NCBI RefSeq assembly: GCF_002999335.1
Contig: NW_020312481.1
Span: 1-64,000, forward strand
Direction: 5' to 3'
From: Cyclospora cayetanensis
Taxonomy: Eukaryota > Apicomplexa > Conoidasida > Eucoccidiorida > Eimeriidae
Length of the DNA stretch: 64,000 bases
Each line of letters opens with the position of its first letter. Position 1 is the first letter of the stretch. The notes under the pieces are model-generated. The model did no database searches. It was not told where the DNA came from and saw nothing but the letters and a program-made list of their open reading frames with translations. Below, piece after piece: positions 1 to 11,900 of the stretch. The translations under genes were made by a program, and so were the position numbers.

Positions 1-3000
1 TAGTTATGTCGTCTCTACACACACACAGTCACCACACTATTCACGTACATACGTCTTAACCAAACACTACCACACCCAAAACTACAAGACATACATACAC
101 AACGATCTAGCGATGAAAAACACACACTCAAACACACAAAATACACATAAGGCCAGGAGTCGCATTTTCAGACTAGGAAGGCTTGGAAGTGTCGTATGGG
201 CTGCCGCACAAGCTGCGCTGGCTGGAATGGACGGAGCTTACCCACAAACGACCTGCTGAAAGGCCCTTACAAGTTTGAAAGCGATACACTTCTCAATTTC
301 GGTAAGAATAACGGGATAGCGGACTTCCTTTCCTGAAAAAGAAGAGACGAAGGAGGCAGCAAGGCGTTGCTTAAGCCGTCAGCAGCGGCGAAGGCAAGCC
401 ACTGCCGTCGACTTGACAAGAGTGTGTTTTAGAAGGACGCTACGCTATGAGCACGCGATGCACAAGACAGCACAGAAAGGGGCAAGAAGAAGCAAGGGAG
501 ACACGCAGTCGCTGTGTGCATGTGAAGAAAAGGCACTCCACGAAATGCCTTCAAAGAAGCTGAACATGACAGTGGCTTACAGTCGTCAGACATAGGGGGA
601 AAGAAGCTGTGTCTACTGCGTGAGCTTTAAGTTCTGTACATGTATATGCATATCTCACACTGTCAATCTATCTACCTATACACATGTATGTATATGTATG
701 TATGTCTATGCACATCTCGCTCGCTCTATCTGCAGAGTCAAGAGGCATGCATGCATGTATGCATGCATGCATGCACCCACCGTCAGCCGAGCGGCAGACG
801 ACGCCATCGACGCTGGGGCTTTTGCGTGCTTCTGCATGAGCAAATAAAGGCCCCACTGTGTACACCTGAGATCAGATGAAATGGCAAGGGCAGCCGCAAA
901 ATCCTTGCAGCAGCGGCAAGAAACAGGGGTGTCAAGCAAGGAAGAGGAAAAGGAGACGGGCTAAAAGCCATCAAAAATTGCGTGTTGAGAGACTTCAGCA
1001 CACGGCCAGAACGAGGGCAGTCCAAAGACTTGCCTTCACGTCAGTGCCGAACGTCGGAAGAAACTCTTCGTAGATGTAAACGCCATCTTTGCGGACTTGG
1101 TGGATGTCGGGAAAGTAGCTGCTGCTGCTGTTTTTCTGCTTCCTGTAAAGCTTCTTGCAGCCACCACCTACAGCGCACGCAACCCCACCACCACCATCAC
1201 CATCGATGAAGAACACCACTGTCGCCTGCACATACACTGTTAAGCGAACACGCCGAGGCAGCTGTATATTCATGCCGGCTGCTCTAGAGGCAGCAAGCAA
1301 GCGCCAAATACCCGCATTTTTCGGATAGTAGATCCAGTTGTCGTGGTTGTCTGCCTCTTGAGGTTTCTCGATAAAAGGCTTGTTGATGCGCTGCCCGTTG
1401 ATGCTGAGATAGTCGTAGCCCTCAGAGAAGGCGGCATCTCCCCGCCGAACAGCCTCATAGTCGACAACCACGTAGGACGGGTGTGGGATGTCGTGCTCCT
1501 GCTCAGCGAGAACGTCACACGGAAGCGAAGCAAGCGACTGACACAGCGGGGGAAGCAGTCGAAAGCAGCCGCAATGAGAGAGATCCAGCAAGGCCGACTC
1601 AGCAGCGCAGCCTCAGGAATCCCGCCAGCATAGCATCGTTTGCTTCAAAAGGAGCAGCTCCACCAAACGGCAAGCAGGTCGACTGGCTTGCAGGAGGCAC
1701 AGCATGATATGCAGCACGAGATGCAGCAACAGATGCAGTAAAGGATGCAGCAAGAGATGCAGCAAGAGATATTATGTCCTCGACAACGAAAAGTAGGCAG
1801 CTTCAGCTTAGGCTGCATCCGCTTGACGACGGTACGGAAGTTAAAGACATGATGCAGCAAAAGCGTAGCGCAGTAGACATACACACCCCCACACACGCAC
1901 TTTACACACTGTACAAACACATACACACTTTACACACACATACCGTGAGTACATCGTAAATAGCGATTCTGTTTCTTATGATTTGTTGTCTGGAGAGATC
2001 GTTCAGGAGGATTGGTTTGTATTGCTTGGCGTAGGCGATGGCTTTGTTAAGAGGAAAGCCGGAAGAAAAAAAGGCTATGAGGCCGTCTACACGGGGCCAG
2101 TCTTCAATAGGGCTTTCCAAGACGACCTGAAGAGCAAAGACGAAAGATAGCGGCTCTCGTTTAGGTGGGGAGAACTCGGAGGTAGAAGGGCAGACAAGAC
2201 ACAGCACGATGCAACCCACGATGCCACACAGATGTGGGAAGCTGAGCCACTCGCCTCACACTGCGTCCGCAGCCTCCCTTCCCCGAAGTTTACGAGCAGA
2301 CAGAATGCAGAAAGCGAACAGCAAGAAAGCTTTGAGCCAGCCACTAGGCAAGGAGTAGATGCGAAAGAGATGGGCAACAGGGAAGGGGAGAAAGGGGGAG
2401 AGAGGTGGCACCGCCACTGGATATACAAGCGTTCCCAGACCAGAGAGATAGACGCATCACAGGCGGAGATACAGAGATAGAGAGGCTGAGGATAAGGGTG
2501 AGAAAAGGAGAGAGAGAGGATGAGAAGGAGAAAAAAGAGATGGATAGATAGATAGCGACAGATCGTCACACACAGACAGACAGATATCGTCACCGAGACA
2601 GACAGGCGTAGAGGCACGGAAGCGGAGAGGCAAACATCCTCGGAGATTATTACAGAGGCACCAGAATGAAGGGAGCGCACCAACTAGCGAAATATGTGTG
2701 AGAGAGAACGAGAGACAGTGAGACTCATCGAGACACACAGAGGGGCCTTTGCCTCTGCGCCAGAAAAACACGTATGGACAGCCAGGAAGAAGGAAACAAG
2801 AGATCGCACACGACGGAAGAAGAGCAACATACGCGCTCATCGAAGACGAGAACTCGAAACTCTTCAAAATTCTCAAGCCGCTCCAAAATCTCCCGCATGG
2901 GGCGGCCTGTTGCAGACAAGCGAAAGTTCACGCAGAGGAGGCTTCATAGGGTCACTTCAGGAGCAGGAGAGACTAGGAGGCATCATGCGTCTCTTCGCTT

Positions 3001-3609
3001 TCCCCGTCTGCATGGCGTTGCCTCTACAGCGCGATGTATAGCCCACCCCAAGAAGGCAGAAGTACAAAGCGAGTGGAGAGGGGGGCAAAAGGCGTCGTAT
3101 AGACAGCAGCCACTGTGCCAACAGTCCGCTACGTGTGCAGTTGGCCGTTGGAAGGCCCTTCACTCCGCAGGCTACCACACTCCATCTCAAGAACTACTGC
3201 ACGCCAAAAGGCGCATTATAAATTTACGGAGGTGGATGTATTCCCTTCTGTTGGGCGCGGAAAAAATAGCGCGAGCACAGTGGGAAACGGGGTCAAGGCA
3301 TGTGAAGAAATCGCTCTTACTATCGGTCTTCACGCGCATCGCACATACGCCAATGATCATTCGAGGAGGCGAATCCTTTTTAAGCCTGTCCGCTGAAAGC
3401 GCTGCCCCCCTTTGCGGTGCACTCTCGCTGCTGCTGCTGCTGCTGCTGCTCCGCGAGTCATCTAAGCAGGCAGACTGAAGGGCTGCAGCTGCTGAAGCCC
3501 AGGATATTCGAGGACCTGCAGGTATTTGAGGCGCTCGAGGAGGAAAACTCATCCAGCCAAAGTGCCGTAAGTACCGGTTGCTGCTGCTGTGCACCAGCAA
3601 ACATAACAT
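1..3609 (-). CDS. PPIP5K: PPIP5K/VIP1 inositol pyrophosphate synthase, 5' part
   Basis: The family's kinase domain phosphorylates InsP6 or 5-InsP7 at position 1 in the cytosol. Seven exons can be built on the minus strand with matching phases: 3609-3321, 2906-2833, 2126-1944, 1501-1312, 1167-1034, 865-781 and 332-242. Together they encode the ATP-grasp kinase region. Family motifs appear in order: [29 protein letters not shown], the SPIEDWP segment, [93 protein letters not shown] and FQQVVCG. The last visible exon ends in phase 2 at 242. The rest of the kinase domain and the usual histidine-phosphatase-like domain lie beyond position 1. Exon 1 carries a serine run near residues 53-60. The start is uncertain: ATG at 3609 or the in-frame ATG at 3552. 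The intron after 1034 seems to use a GC donor. The family call is firm; the exact ends of the first exon are not. Confidence 0.93.
680..776. repeat. GTAT and GCAT tetranucleotide repeats
   Basis: Runs of GTAT (about 683-706) and GCAT/ATGC (about 745-775) lie in the PPIP5K intron between the exons ending at 781 and starting at 332. The GCAT run begins only a few bases after the splice donor. Confidence 0.85.
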
Positions 3610-3616
3610 CTTCACA

Positions 3617-3640
3617 GGTGTGTATGTATGTATGTATGTA

Positions 3641-3689
<49 letters not shown>

Positions 3690-3938
3690 GAGGGAGAGAG
3701 AGTATGTCTATGTGTGTGAAGATGTGTGTGTATATATGTGTGTAAATGCGTGTGTGTGTGTGTATATATGTGTGTAAATGCGTGTGTGTATAGATGTGTT
3801 TGTGTAAGTGTGTGAGAGTGTATGTGTGTGTGTGTAAATGTGTGTGTGTGTAAATGTGTGTGTGTGCAAATGTGTGTGTGTGTAAATGTGTGTGTGTGTA
3901 AATGTGTGTGTGTGCAAATGTGTGTGTGAAAGTGCGTC
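3617..3938. repeat. TG-rich compound microsatellite
   Basis: A GTAT run is followed by an uninterrupted GT run to about 3686. After it come imperfect copies of an approximately 16-bp unit (AAATGTGTGTGTGTGT and variants) to about 3935. It lies immediately upstream of the PPIP5K first exon. Confidence 0.92.
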
Positions 3939-4130
3939 GTGCAAGTCCACGGCATCAGACGCGTTATAACAAGGCTGAGGCTGCGCTTTGGAAGAGGGGG
4001 TAAAGGCAGAATATGCGCTTTCTCGGAGACTCCCGCAGGTGCCTAAAGTTCGCGGTATGCCTGCCGCTAGCTGCATGTGGTAGGGATGCGGGGTGGCCCT
4101 GACGCCAGCAGAAGTAACAGGAATAGCTAC

Positions 4131-4397
4131 AAAACAGCTATAAAAACAGCTAGAAAACAGCTATGAAAACAGTCACAAAACCTTTACAAAACAACTACGA
4201 GACAGCTAGAGAACAGCTATAACAACAGCTACAAAACAGCTACGAAAAGAGCTACAAAGCAGCTACAAAACAGCTATGAAAACAGTCACAAAACCTTTAC
4301 AAAACAACTACGAGACAGCTAGAGAACAGCTATAACAACAGCTACAAAACAGCTACGAAAAGAGCTACGAAAAGAGCTACAAAACAGCTACAAGCGC
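4131..4397. repeat. AACAGCTA minisatellite with 113-bp duplication
   Basis: Many copies of a short unit, AACAGCTAY with A-rich spacers, are nested inside a longer direct repeat. The block near 4154-4255 recurs almost exactly 113 bp later, near 4267-4368. Stop codons in the frames I read argue against coding. Confidence 0.9.
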
Positions 4398-5777
4398 TTG
4401 CCTGGCATCTGAGAAGGGCCAACTATCCCATTGCGCTCCACAGTGGGGGCCCCTTGCTTCATCTAGGGATGCGCTGTGGCTGCTGCAGTGGGAAATCCCT
4501 TGTTGACTGTGGAAAGGGCTTTCTCCGCCTGTTGCTGGTCTTGCATTCCAGTCTGGAGGCTGTGTTGTTTTTGCAGGTGCAGAAGGGGTATCTCCTGCCG
4601 CGGCTTGCGCTGCACGTAACTCCTTGCGCAGCGGCTCGGCAGCTGTCTCAGAGCTGCTGCTGGCGTTCTCCAGCCCCTGCTGCTGCAGAAGAGGAATGCC
4701 TTCGCTGGGCCGTCTGCCATCGCTAGGAACTGTCATTTTCTGCTTTTAGAAAGCACCTTTACATGTAGGAGCCTGCAGGAGGCGGGTTCTGCCTGCAGCC
4801 GCCACTTCAGCTCGCACTGTTCAGCTGCTGGCTTCGCAAAAGGCCTCGGCGCTACTTCATAGGCGAACAACAGAAAGCTCCCAGGAGCCGTTTGTTATCC
4901 TGCACAGTTCCGCCCCCGTCGTGTGTCTTCCCACCCTCCTGTGAGCACGATCTTCTCCGTTTGTATGCCCGTGAGATGTCGCAACGGCGAAAGAAGCTGC
5001 CTCCCTTTTGCCTGCCCCTGCAGCAGTGCTGCTGTAGAAGCGCACAGCTGTAAGTTCCCCGCGCGGTGTTACAGCATGCGGAAGGTGGCTTGGCTTGCAC
5101 ACCTAAGAACTGCAGCGAGAAATGCATGCCCCAGAGGGTGAGGGGGGGACCTCAACGGGCAGTTGGCAAATCCAAGGTGCTATAATTCGCAAACGAGTCT
5201 AAAGGAGCCTCCTTTGGGGGCTATCAGCATACGCGCTGAAGGAACTGCCATCAGTGGCAACACAAGGGAGCAGCAGCTGATGCCGCCGTGTTGCAGTTAC
5301 TGCTGCACGTACTGCGATAATTCGAACGCGGTCACGCGTGTAAGCTGCCCTTTTTGCTTAGTTATTAAAGAAGAAAAGCGATTTTACGAGGCACCATTGC
5401 AGTCCCTTGTTCGCCCTCACCTTCCTACGAGCCGCAGCTGGTCGCATGCAGCGCCTGGCTGCTGCTGCCCACTGGTTCACGCTGGCTGCTGCCGTAGCAG
5501 ACACCTAGCTTGCTAGAGAGCCTCGTGTTGGGAAGAGCCTATTGCTGCCTCTCCCATTCTGTGTTTTCAGCGTCTTCATGCCTAGCAGCGGTCATTCAGT
5601 CCCGATTTCGTCCCTCTTGTCAGACGCCGGCAGCGGCATAAGCCGCAGCAGAACCACCAGCTGCTGCAGAAACAAGGGCATAGACAGACGGCAATGCCAA
5701 CTGCAGAGGCATCTAGCTCCCTCGGGAGCTGATCTACAGCGGAGCGCTGACCCACTTCTCCTTAAGGGCCCTCTATC

Positions 5778-5856
5778 TTCTTCTTGACGCGTCAGACAGG
5801 GCGGATCAGCAGCAACAGTTGCTGCTGATCCGCCCTGTCTGACGCGTCGAGAAGAA
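5778..5856. repeat. 79-bp near-perfect palindrome
   Basis: Positions 5786-5816 are the exact reverse complement of 5818-5848 (31 bp, one-base centre at 5817). The symmetry continues through eight flanking bases with one mismatch (5785 against 5849). It sits 66 bp upstream of the VPS15 start codon. It could extrude as a cruciform, or form a long hairpin if transcribed in the 5' leader. A fold-back cloning or assembly artefact is the main alternative. Confidence 0.95.
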
Positions 5857-5921
5857 CCCTCTGTGTTGCATCAGGAGGTGCTTCGGATATCAGCCTAGCG
5901 AAGACAAAAAGCTCTAGCACC

Positions 5922-8900
5922 ATGGGAAACGCCATGTCTGGCGGCTTCACCCAGGCATCGCCTTCCGGCGATTTGTCTCAAGCGCCATCTCAGACGCAAA
6001 CCTCCCCCTTGACAGATGAGCAGCGCGTCTACATGGAAGACTATCCGTTCTTGCATGCGATCGGGTGCATATCCACCTCCCGCATCAGCAGCAGCCTCCT
6101 TTGCGTATCCGTCAGCGATGGCCTAACTTTCTGCAAACTCTTCGTCAACAAAAACGCCGCAGGAACCAAGGGGCCCCCTCTAGACCTCCGAAACTTTCAA
6201 ACCCAAAAACTCCTCCATAAAGCTGTTCTTACCTTTGATATACACCCCAATGTGTAAGCATATCCCTGTCCAATATATAATACTCCCTTCCCAGCCCGCC
6301 TGATTTCTCGCTTTCTTTCTATATCTCTTTCTCTTTCTTTCTATATCTCCCTCTCTTTCTTTCTATATCTGCTTCTCTTTCTTTCTATATCTCCCTCTCT
6401 TTCTTTCTATATCTGCTTCTCTTTCTTTCTATATCTCCCTCTCTTTCTTTCTATATCTCTTTCTCTTTCTTTCTATATCTCCATCTCTTTCTTTCTATAT
6501 CTCCTTCTCTTTCTTTCTACATCTCTCCTTATTTCTTCTTATTTCTCTCCCTACCTCGACCCCAGAATTCCTTCCATGCATCTAGTTGCTTGCCTTTCGT
6601 AACGGCCCGTAGCCCAAGCGGAAGCCGTGGGGGCATCGTTCCTTTTTTCTCCCCTGACTATTTCTCGTGAAGTTCGCCCGTATCTCCCGTGGTGATGGCT
6701 ATTTCCTGGAGCCTCCTCTAAGGCGAAAATCCGAGCATGCCTCGCGCAAATCTACTGTACTGACCCCTGCTGGCTACTACCTCCTTGTCATGCTGCCGAT
6801 GTAAAGACCCTTGTATTTGTACCCAGCTGTCAGTCAGTCTGTCTGTCTCTCTGGCCTCGCCTTTTAAGGCCGTTTTTCTTGAAGGAACTTTAGCCTCATC
6901 CCCCCCTCCCCCACCCCACTCTGCCATAAGTGCAAAGTATGTGTGCATGTGCATGTGTGTGTGTGTGTGTGTCGCTCGCCGTCTATCTGTCTGCATGTTT
7001 CTGCGTGTATTCTGGTCCCTCTGATGTGTCTGTGCATGCCACGGCTGCTGCTACTGCTGCTTTCCTTCTTTCCCTCGTCTGCCCCTCGCACAGGTGTCCA
7101 GATGAACGTCTCCTGCTAGCAGAACGATCAGCGTTATTGCTGCGACGCTATTTGAGCGGATCCGTATGGGAAAGGCTGCATGCGCGTCCTGCACCCACAC
7201 CAACGCAGCTGCTGTACATCTGTTTCCAGCTGCTTGCCGGCATTGTACAGCTACACAGCCTGGGGTTCACGCACTGCGACATTAAGACAGAGAACATGGG
7301 ACTAACCTCGTCCTTACACGCGTTCCTTACAGATGCAGCACCATGGAAGGACGTAGATTTAAGGCTGCGAGACATGCGGGCTTTCAGTCTGCTTTTTGAA
7401 TCTTCCAAAAGATCCAGATGCTACCTCGCCCCTGAGCGGTGAGTTCCCCCCGTTCCTCGAAGAAGGCTGTCCTCTTTGGCTGCCCCCTCCCCTCGCTCAC
7501 TCTCTCCCCGCTTCCTCCCCCCACGCAGTGATTCCGTGGGGTCCATCTGCGTGCAGCATGCCAGCTGCGTTTTGGAGACGCCTTTCATTCAGTTTGAATG
7601 TGCCGCTAGCCGTAGGCAGGCACCAGCGCACAGATAATTGCCCCCTAGGGATTCACACGCGTCTGCTGGCGCGTAGATCTCCCTCTGTAAAGCGAGAGAG
7701 GCGGCAGGAAGCAGTTGCTTTTTTGTGCTCGAGCTGCATTGCTTGCTTTTGCCTTCCTCCGTTTTCGCCCCTCTCCGAAGGACAAATCCTTAGGGAGGAA
7801 ATGCGAGGCTACTGGGGGCATTGTTGGAGCTGCTCGGAAGACAGTCAGTCGCTCTCACAGGGTTGGTTTCCCATTGTTCTTCAGATTCGGAGAGAAGGAC
7901 GAGGCTCCCCGACCGCTAGCCGAAGCTCTCATAGAGAAACACTCAGCAGAAATGTTCTCAGTCAACTGCACCTTAGCCGAGATCCTGCTGGAAGGCGCAG
8001 ACGTCATCGACCTCCTACACCTCCTTGAGCTCAGGGATTGGCTTGCTGCTGCTGCTGCGGAGCAGCAGCAACAGGAGCAGCAGCAACAGGAGCAGCAACA
8101 ACAGGAGCAGCAGCAACAGGAGCAACAACAACAGCAACAACAACAGCAACAACATGAGATTCCACACCAACAGACCGAAGGCAAGGTCTCTTTTTTGAAG
8201 GCTCAGCAGAACGTCCAAGCGGCTGCTGCCCCGGGGAGCAGCAGCAGCAGCAGCAATAGCAGCAGCAGCAGCAGCAATATAGCTCGCCGTGCCTTTAGTT
8301 TTGCAACCGGTAATGCGGCAATGAACGCTGCTGCACCGCATGCATCGCTGTTTGCTTCCCTTCCTGGTCTGTCCAGCTGCCCAACATCCCCGTCACCCCC
8401 TGCAGCACTGCTGCATCTGTTCGAAGGAATTTCTTGTCGGCGCATGCAGGCATTGCTGTTGCACGGGGGAATCCTGCAACTGCCGCACATGCGACTGTCG
8501 GCGCAGGATACGCTGCGGCTGTGGATGCAGAACGTGTTTCCCCCCTGTTTTGCCAATTATTTCTTGTGCCTCTTTACCGTGCTGCTGCATCCAGCCTACC
8601 AGCAGCCAGATCTCCGCATTCTGCTGCTGAAAGAACACCTGCCTGACCTCTGTCTCGCCCTCCTAGAACAGAGACCTCAGCAGCAGCAGCAGCAGCAGCA
8701 GCAGGAGCAGCAGCATCTCCGAGCCTCCGCAGCACAGGCCAGAAACGACGCGAATGAAGAGCTCTTGCTGCAGCTGCTGCGCGAAGCCGCAGGACGAGAA
8801 ACTCTGGAAGTGGATGGCTGCATTGCGCATCAGGTGTGTGGCAGTGACTTGACACGCTCTACGCATAACCCGTCAGTAGGAAATCTACGGCCAACAGCTT

Positions 8901-11900
8901 TAGAACTGGCTATGCGTTGCTATTGTGGGTTCTACAAATATTTGTATGTATACATATATGTGTATGTCTATATGTATGTATGTGTATAAATACAAATGTG
9001 TACATATATATATGTGTCTGTGTGTATGTGTATGTGTGTATATGTATGTATGTGTATAAATATAAATATGTATAAATATAAATATGTATAAATATAAATA
9101 TGTATATATATATATGTATGCGAATGTGTGTATGTGTATAAAGTATAAATATATATATATATATGTATGTGTATGTGTCTCTCTCTCTGCCTGTATGTCT
9201 GTATGTCTGTCTGGTTTTGCTTTCCGCTTTGAGCAGACCGTCCTCAATATGGCAATCACGATGCCACAGGACTGTCCTGTCGCTGGCGCGATGCTGCATG
9301 CATGGAGTGCAGGAGGGGCTGCAGCTGCGGATGCTGCAGCGGCATCTGCTGCAGCTACGGTGAATCTGCTGACTGCGCAGCGAGATTCGCGAGTGTTGCC
9401 TGCAGCCTCTACAGCAGCCTCAGGAGGAGGCGGACTTGCCACAACGGAGGAGTCGCTTCTCGTGGCAGAGGCAGCTCAGGAGGCAGCCGCTGCAGCAGCT
9501 CTCACGAGCCGTCTGCCACACCCCGTTTTAAGCTCCTTGAATGCGCGGCAGTATGGCAGGGGACTCATGAGTATCTGGGAAAGCAGCTACAATGCCACCG
9601 TCCTTGGCAAGCGGGTACGTGGCTTGTTGGCTTTCCTGGCTACACATATACACCTGGCTACACATATACGTAGAATAGCGACTCTAGAAAGCGCTGGTGG
9701 CTTGCTGCAGCTTGCCGCAGCAGCCACCGCTCCCCAGGGGTCTTCAGGCAGTGTGTCGCAGACTTGCCGAAGCACACTGCACACGTCTTCTAGTGCTTGC
9801 TTGCGCATGGCTGCGTCCAGCTCGACCTTTTGCATGTGCATCCTTGACCTGCGAAGGGATGCACATGCAAAAGCTGCCTCGCCTTCTGCTGTCTCTCCTC
9901 TCCCTCTCCTGCGCGTTTCTGCAGCCGATTACCCCGTGTGCGTGTGGGGGCGGACGGGGGGGGAAGGGAGGGCATTGGGGGGTTTTTCTTCGAGCCTTAC
10001 GTTGGAATTACATCCTTTTCTCATTGCAGCCTCTGCGCTGTGCGTTCAGCCTGCAGTAGACGTCCTGGAGGAGCTCGAGGAGCGAAAGCTTCGGCTGTAC
10101 GATGAGCTCTTTAGGCAGCGGGGAGAGGACAGCGGCCCCTCTGCCGCTGCAGTCGCTGAGGCTGGCGGCACTGCAGTGGCGTCTGAAGGCGGGGTGTCTT
10201 CTTGGGGGGGAGACTGCAGCACGCCGCTTTCTCCAGTGTATCCGCAGTGGCAGACTGTGTCTCCGATCTTAGGCCCCCCGGAGGTACCCACCGAGCTGTT
10301 TGCCTCTGAGGCTGCGTCTGCAGCAGCCGTGTCTGTGAGCTTGGACTTGGCTATCCCCGTGCAGTTGCTGCCTGCTGGAGCTGCCACTTCCGAGGAGAGA
10401 GCCGTGGAGGCTAGAGAAGGCGGTGAAACTCCCTGCGCGGGATGCATGCGCAGCGGCGCAACCATCCTAGCGACAGAAATTATTGGTCTTGCGCTGCAAC
10501 ACACGAGCAGTCCGCGGATTCGCGCGTGCGGCATCTCTTTGCTGCGCTTTCTTTCTCGAATCGCCACTACCGAGGTGCTCCTGGAGTCTTTGCTGCCCTT
10601 TCTTACCCACCATCTAGGGGACCCTCTCCCCGTTGTTAGAGCCGCAGCTGTCAAGGCTCTCGCCGCCGCACTCCTGCAGCTGAATGCTGCTTTGCACCAC
10701 GAGGCAGCCTGTTCCAGACTTCGCTTGCAGAGACGTCTTTGCGCCTTTTGCGGCTCCGCATGCGGCAGCCAAAATCCTCTTCCTCGTGGGGAAGAGGACG
10801 CTGCTTGCTCGGGATTCCTCAGAGCCGGCGTGCCGTCCAGATGTAGCGGGAAGGGTGTTTTTTCATCCCAGCAGCGGCAGCAGCGGCAGCAGCAGCAGCA
10901 GCGGCAGCGGCTCATCAGCCGCAACGAGGGGGTGGAGAAGGGGGCACCGCAGGCAGACGCAGCTGCTCTCTTCTGTGGATACATCCTGCCTGCTTTGCAC
11001 CGCCTCAGCACGGCCGATCCCGATCCCGCTGTCCGCGTGGCTGTGACTGAGACGCTTCCGCTGATGCTCCTTGCAGTCCGTGCCTGTCTGCACTTTCAGG
11101 CTGTCTTGAGGAGTCGTCGAGAGCAGCAGGGACGGCAGCAGCTGCTGCAACGCCTGCAAGGGGGGTCAGCAGCTGCCCCCACTGAGCCACCAGCAGCTCC
11201 GCTGCCAGCGTCTTGCCGCATAGCCACTGCCGCGAGAGAAGGAGAAAGAAGAGCTCCAAGTGCTGTACTGCCACGCAAGAGCTTCTCAGCGGGAAACGCT
11301 ACCCGCCTCTGCGCACCAGCATCACCAGGCAACGCTGCTGGCGCTGCTTCTCCTCCAGCAGACAGCGCAAAAACCTCTGAAAGCAACCAGAAAAGCTTTC
11401 GCCAGGTCGCCGTAGCCGCTGGAGAAGCTCCTGGGGGCTTCTCTACTGCGGCTGAGCTCCCAGAAAGGCGTAGAGAAAAAACAGGAGAAGCAGAAGCAGT
11501 AGCAGAAGCAGTAGCAGAAGCAGGGGCAGAAGCAGAACTAGCAGAAGCAGAACTAGCAACAGCAGAAATAGCAGAATCAGAGGCAGCAGCAGGGACGGCT
11601 GCATCTCCGATTTCGTGTGTCTCCCCAGGGTCCCCTGCAGGCGTCAGAGTTGCCTGTCGTAGGGAGGGCCTTTCGGAGGCTGCGGAGCAGCATCTGATGG
11701 AAGCTGTTGAGCAGTTGCATGCGGCTGTTCTTCCAACGCTTCAGCAGCAGCTGACTTGTCGCCCCCTCGAGCAACGCCTGGCGCTGTTGCGGTCAGTTCC
11801 TCTGCTAGCTGCCGTGCTGGGACCTCAAAAGACTCACAGCTTTTTGCTGCCGTACCTCATTGTGCAACTCAATGACACCTGCGCAGCCGTGCGGGCAGCA

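Larger units (their letters stand above)
3610..5921. other. Divergent intergenic region, PPIP5K and VPS15
   Basis: This 2.3-kb stretch separates two head-to-head genes, so it should hold both promoters. It contains a TG-rich microsatellite block, a 113-bp duplicated minisatellite and a 79-bp palindrome (listed separately). Several short open frames occur (for example 4736-4377 minus and 5163-5516 plus). They show no family motif or splice-phase partner and probably reflect the GC-rich composition. Untranslated 5' exons are possible but not visible. Confidence 0.6.

Noticed and set aside
3458..3955. Minus-strand frame rich in THTHTH, continuing at 4076-3708
   Set aside because: It is the translation of the TG/TGTA microsatellite; all frames of this repeat are open, and it has no independent coding signal.
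4377..4736. 119-codon minus-strand frame with a QQQ motif next to the minisatellite
   Set aside because: It is possibly an untranslated or alternative 5' exon of PPIP5K, but no donor links it in phase to the first supported exon, so it was not called.
7855..8341. Minus-strand polycysteine and polyleucine frames
   Set aside because: These are antisense shadows of the CAG/CAA polyglutamine tract in VPS15 exon 3.
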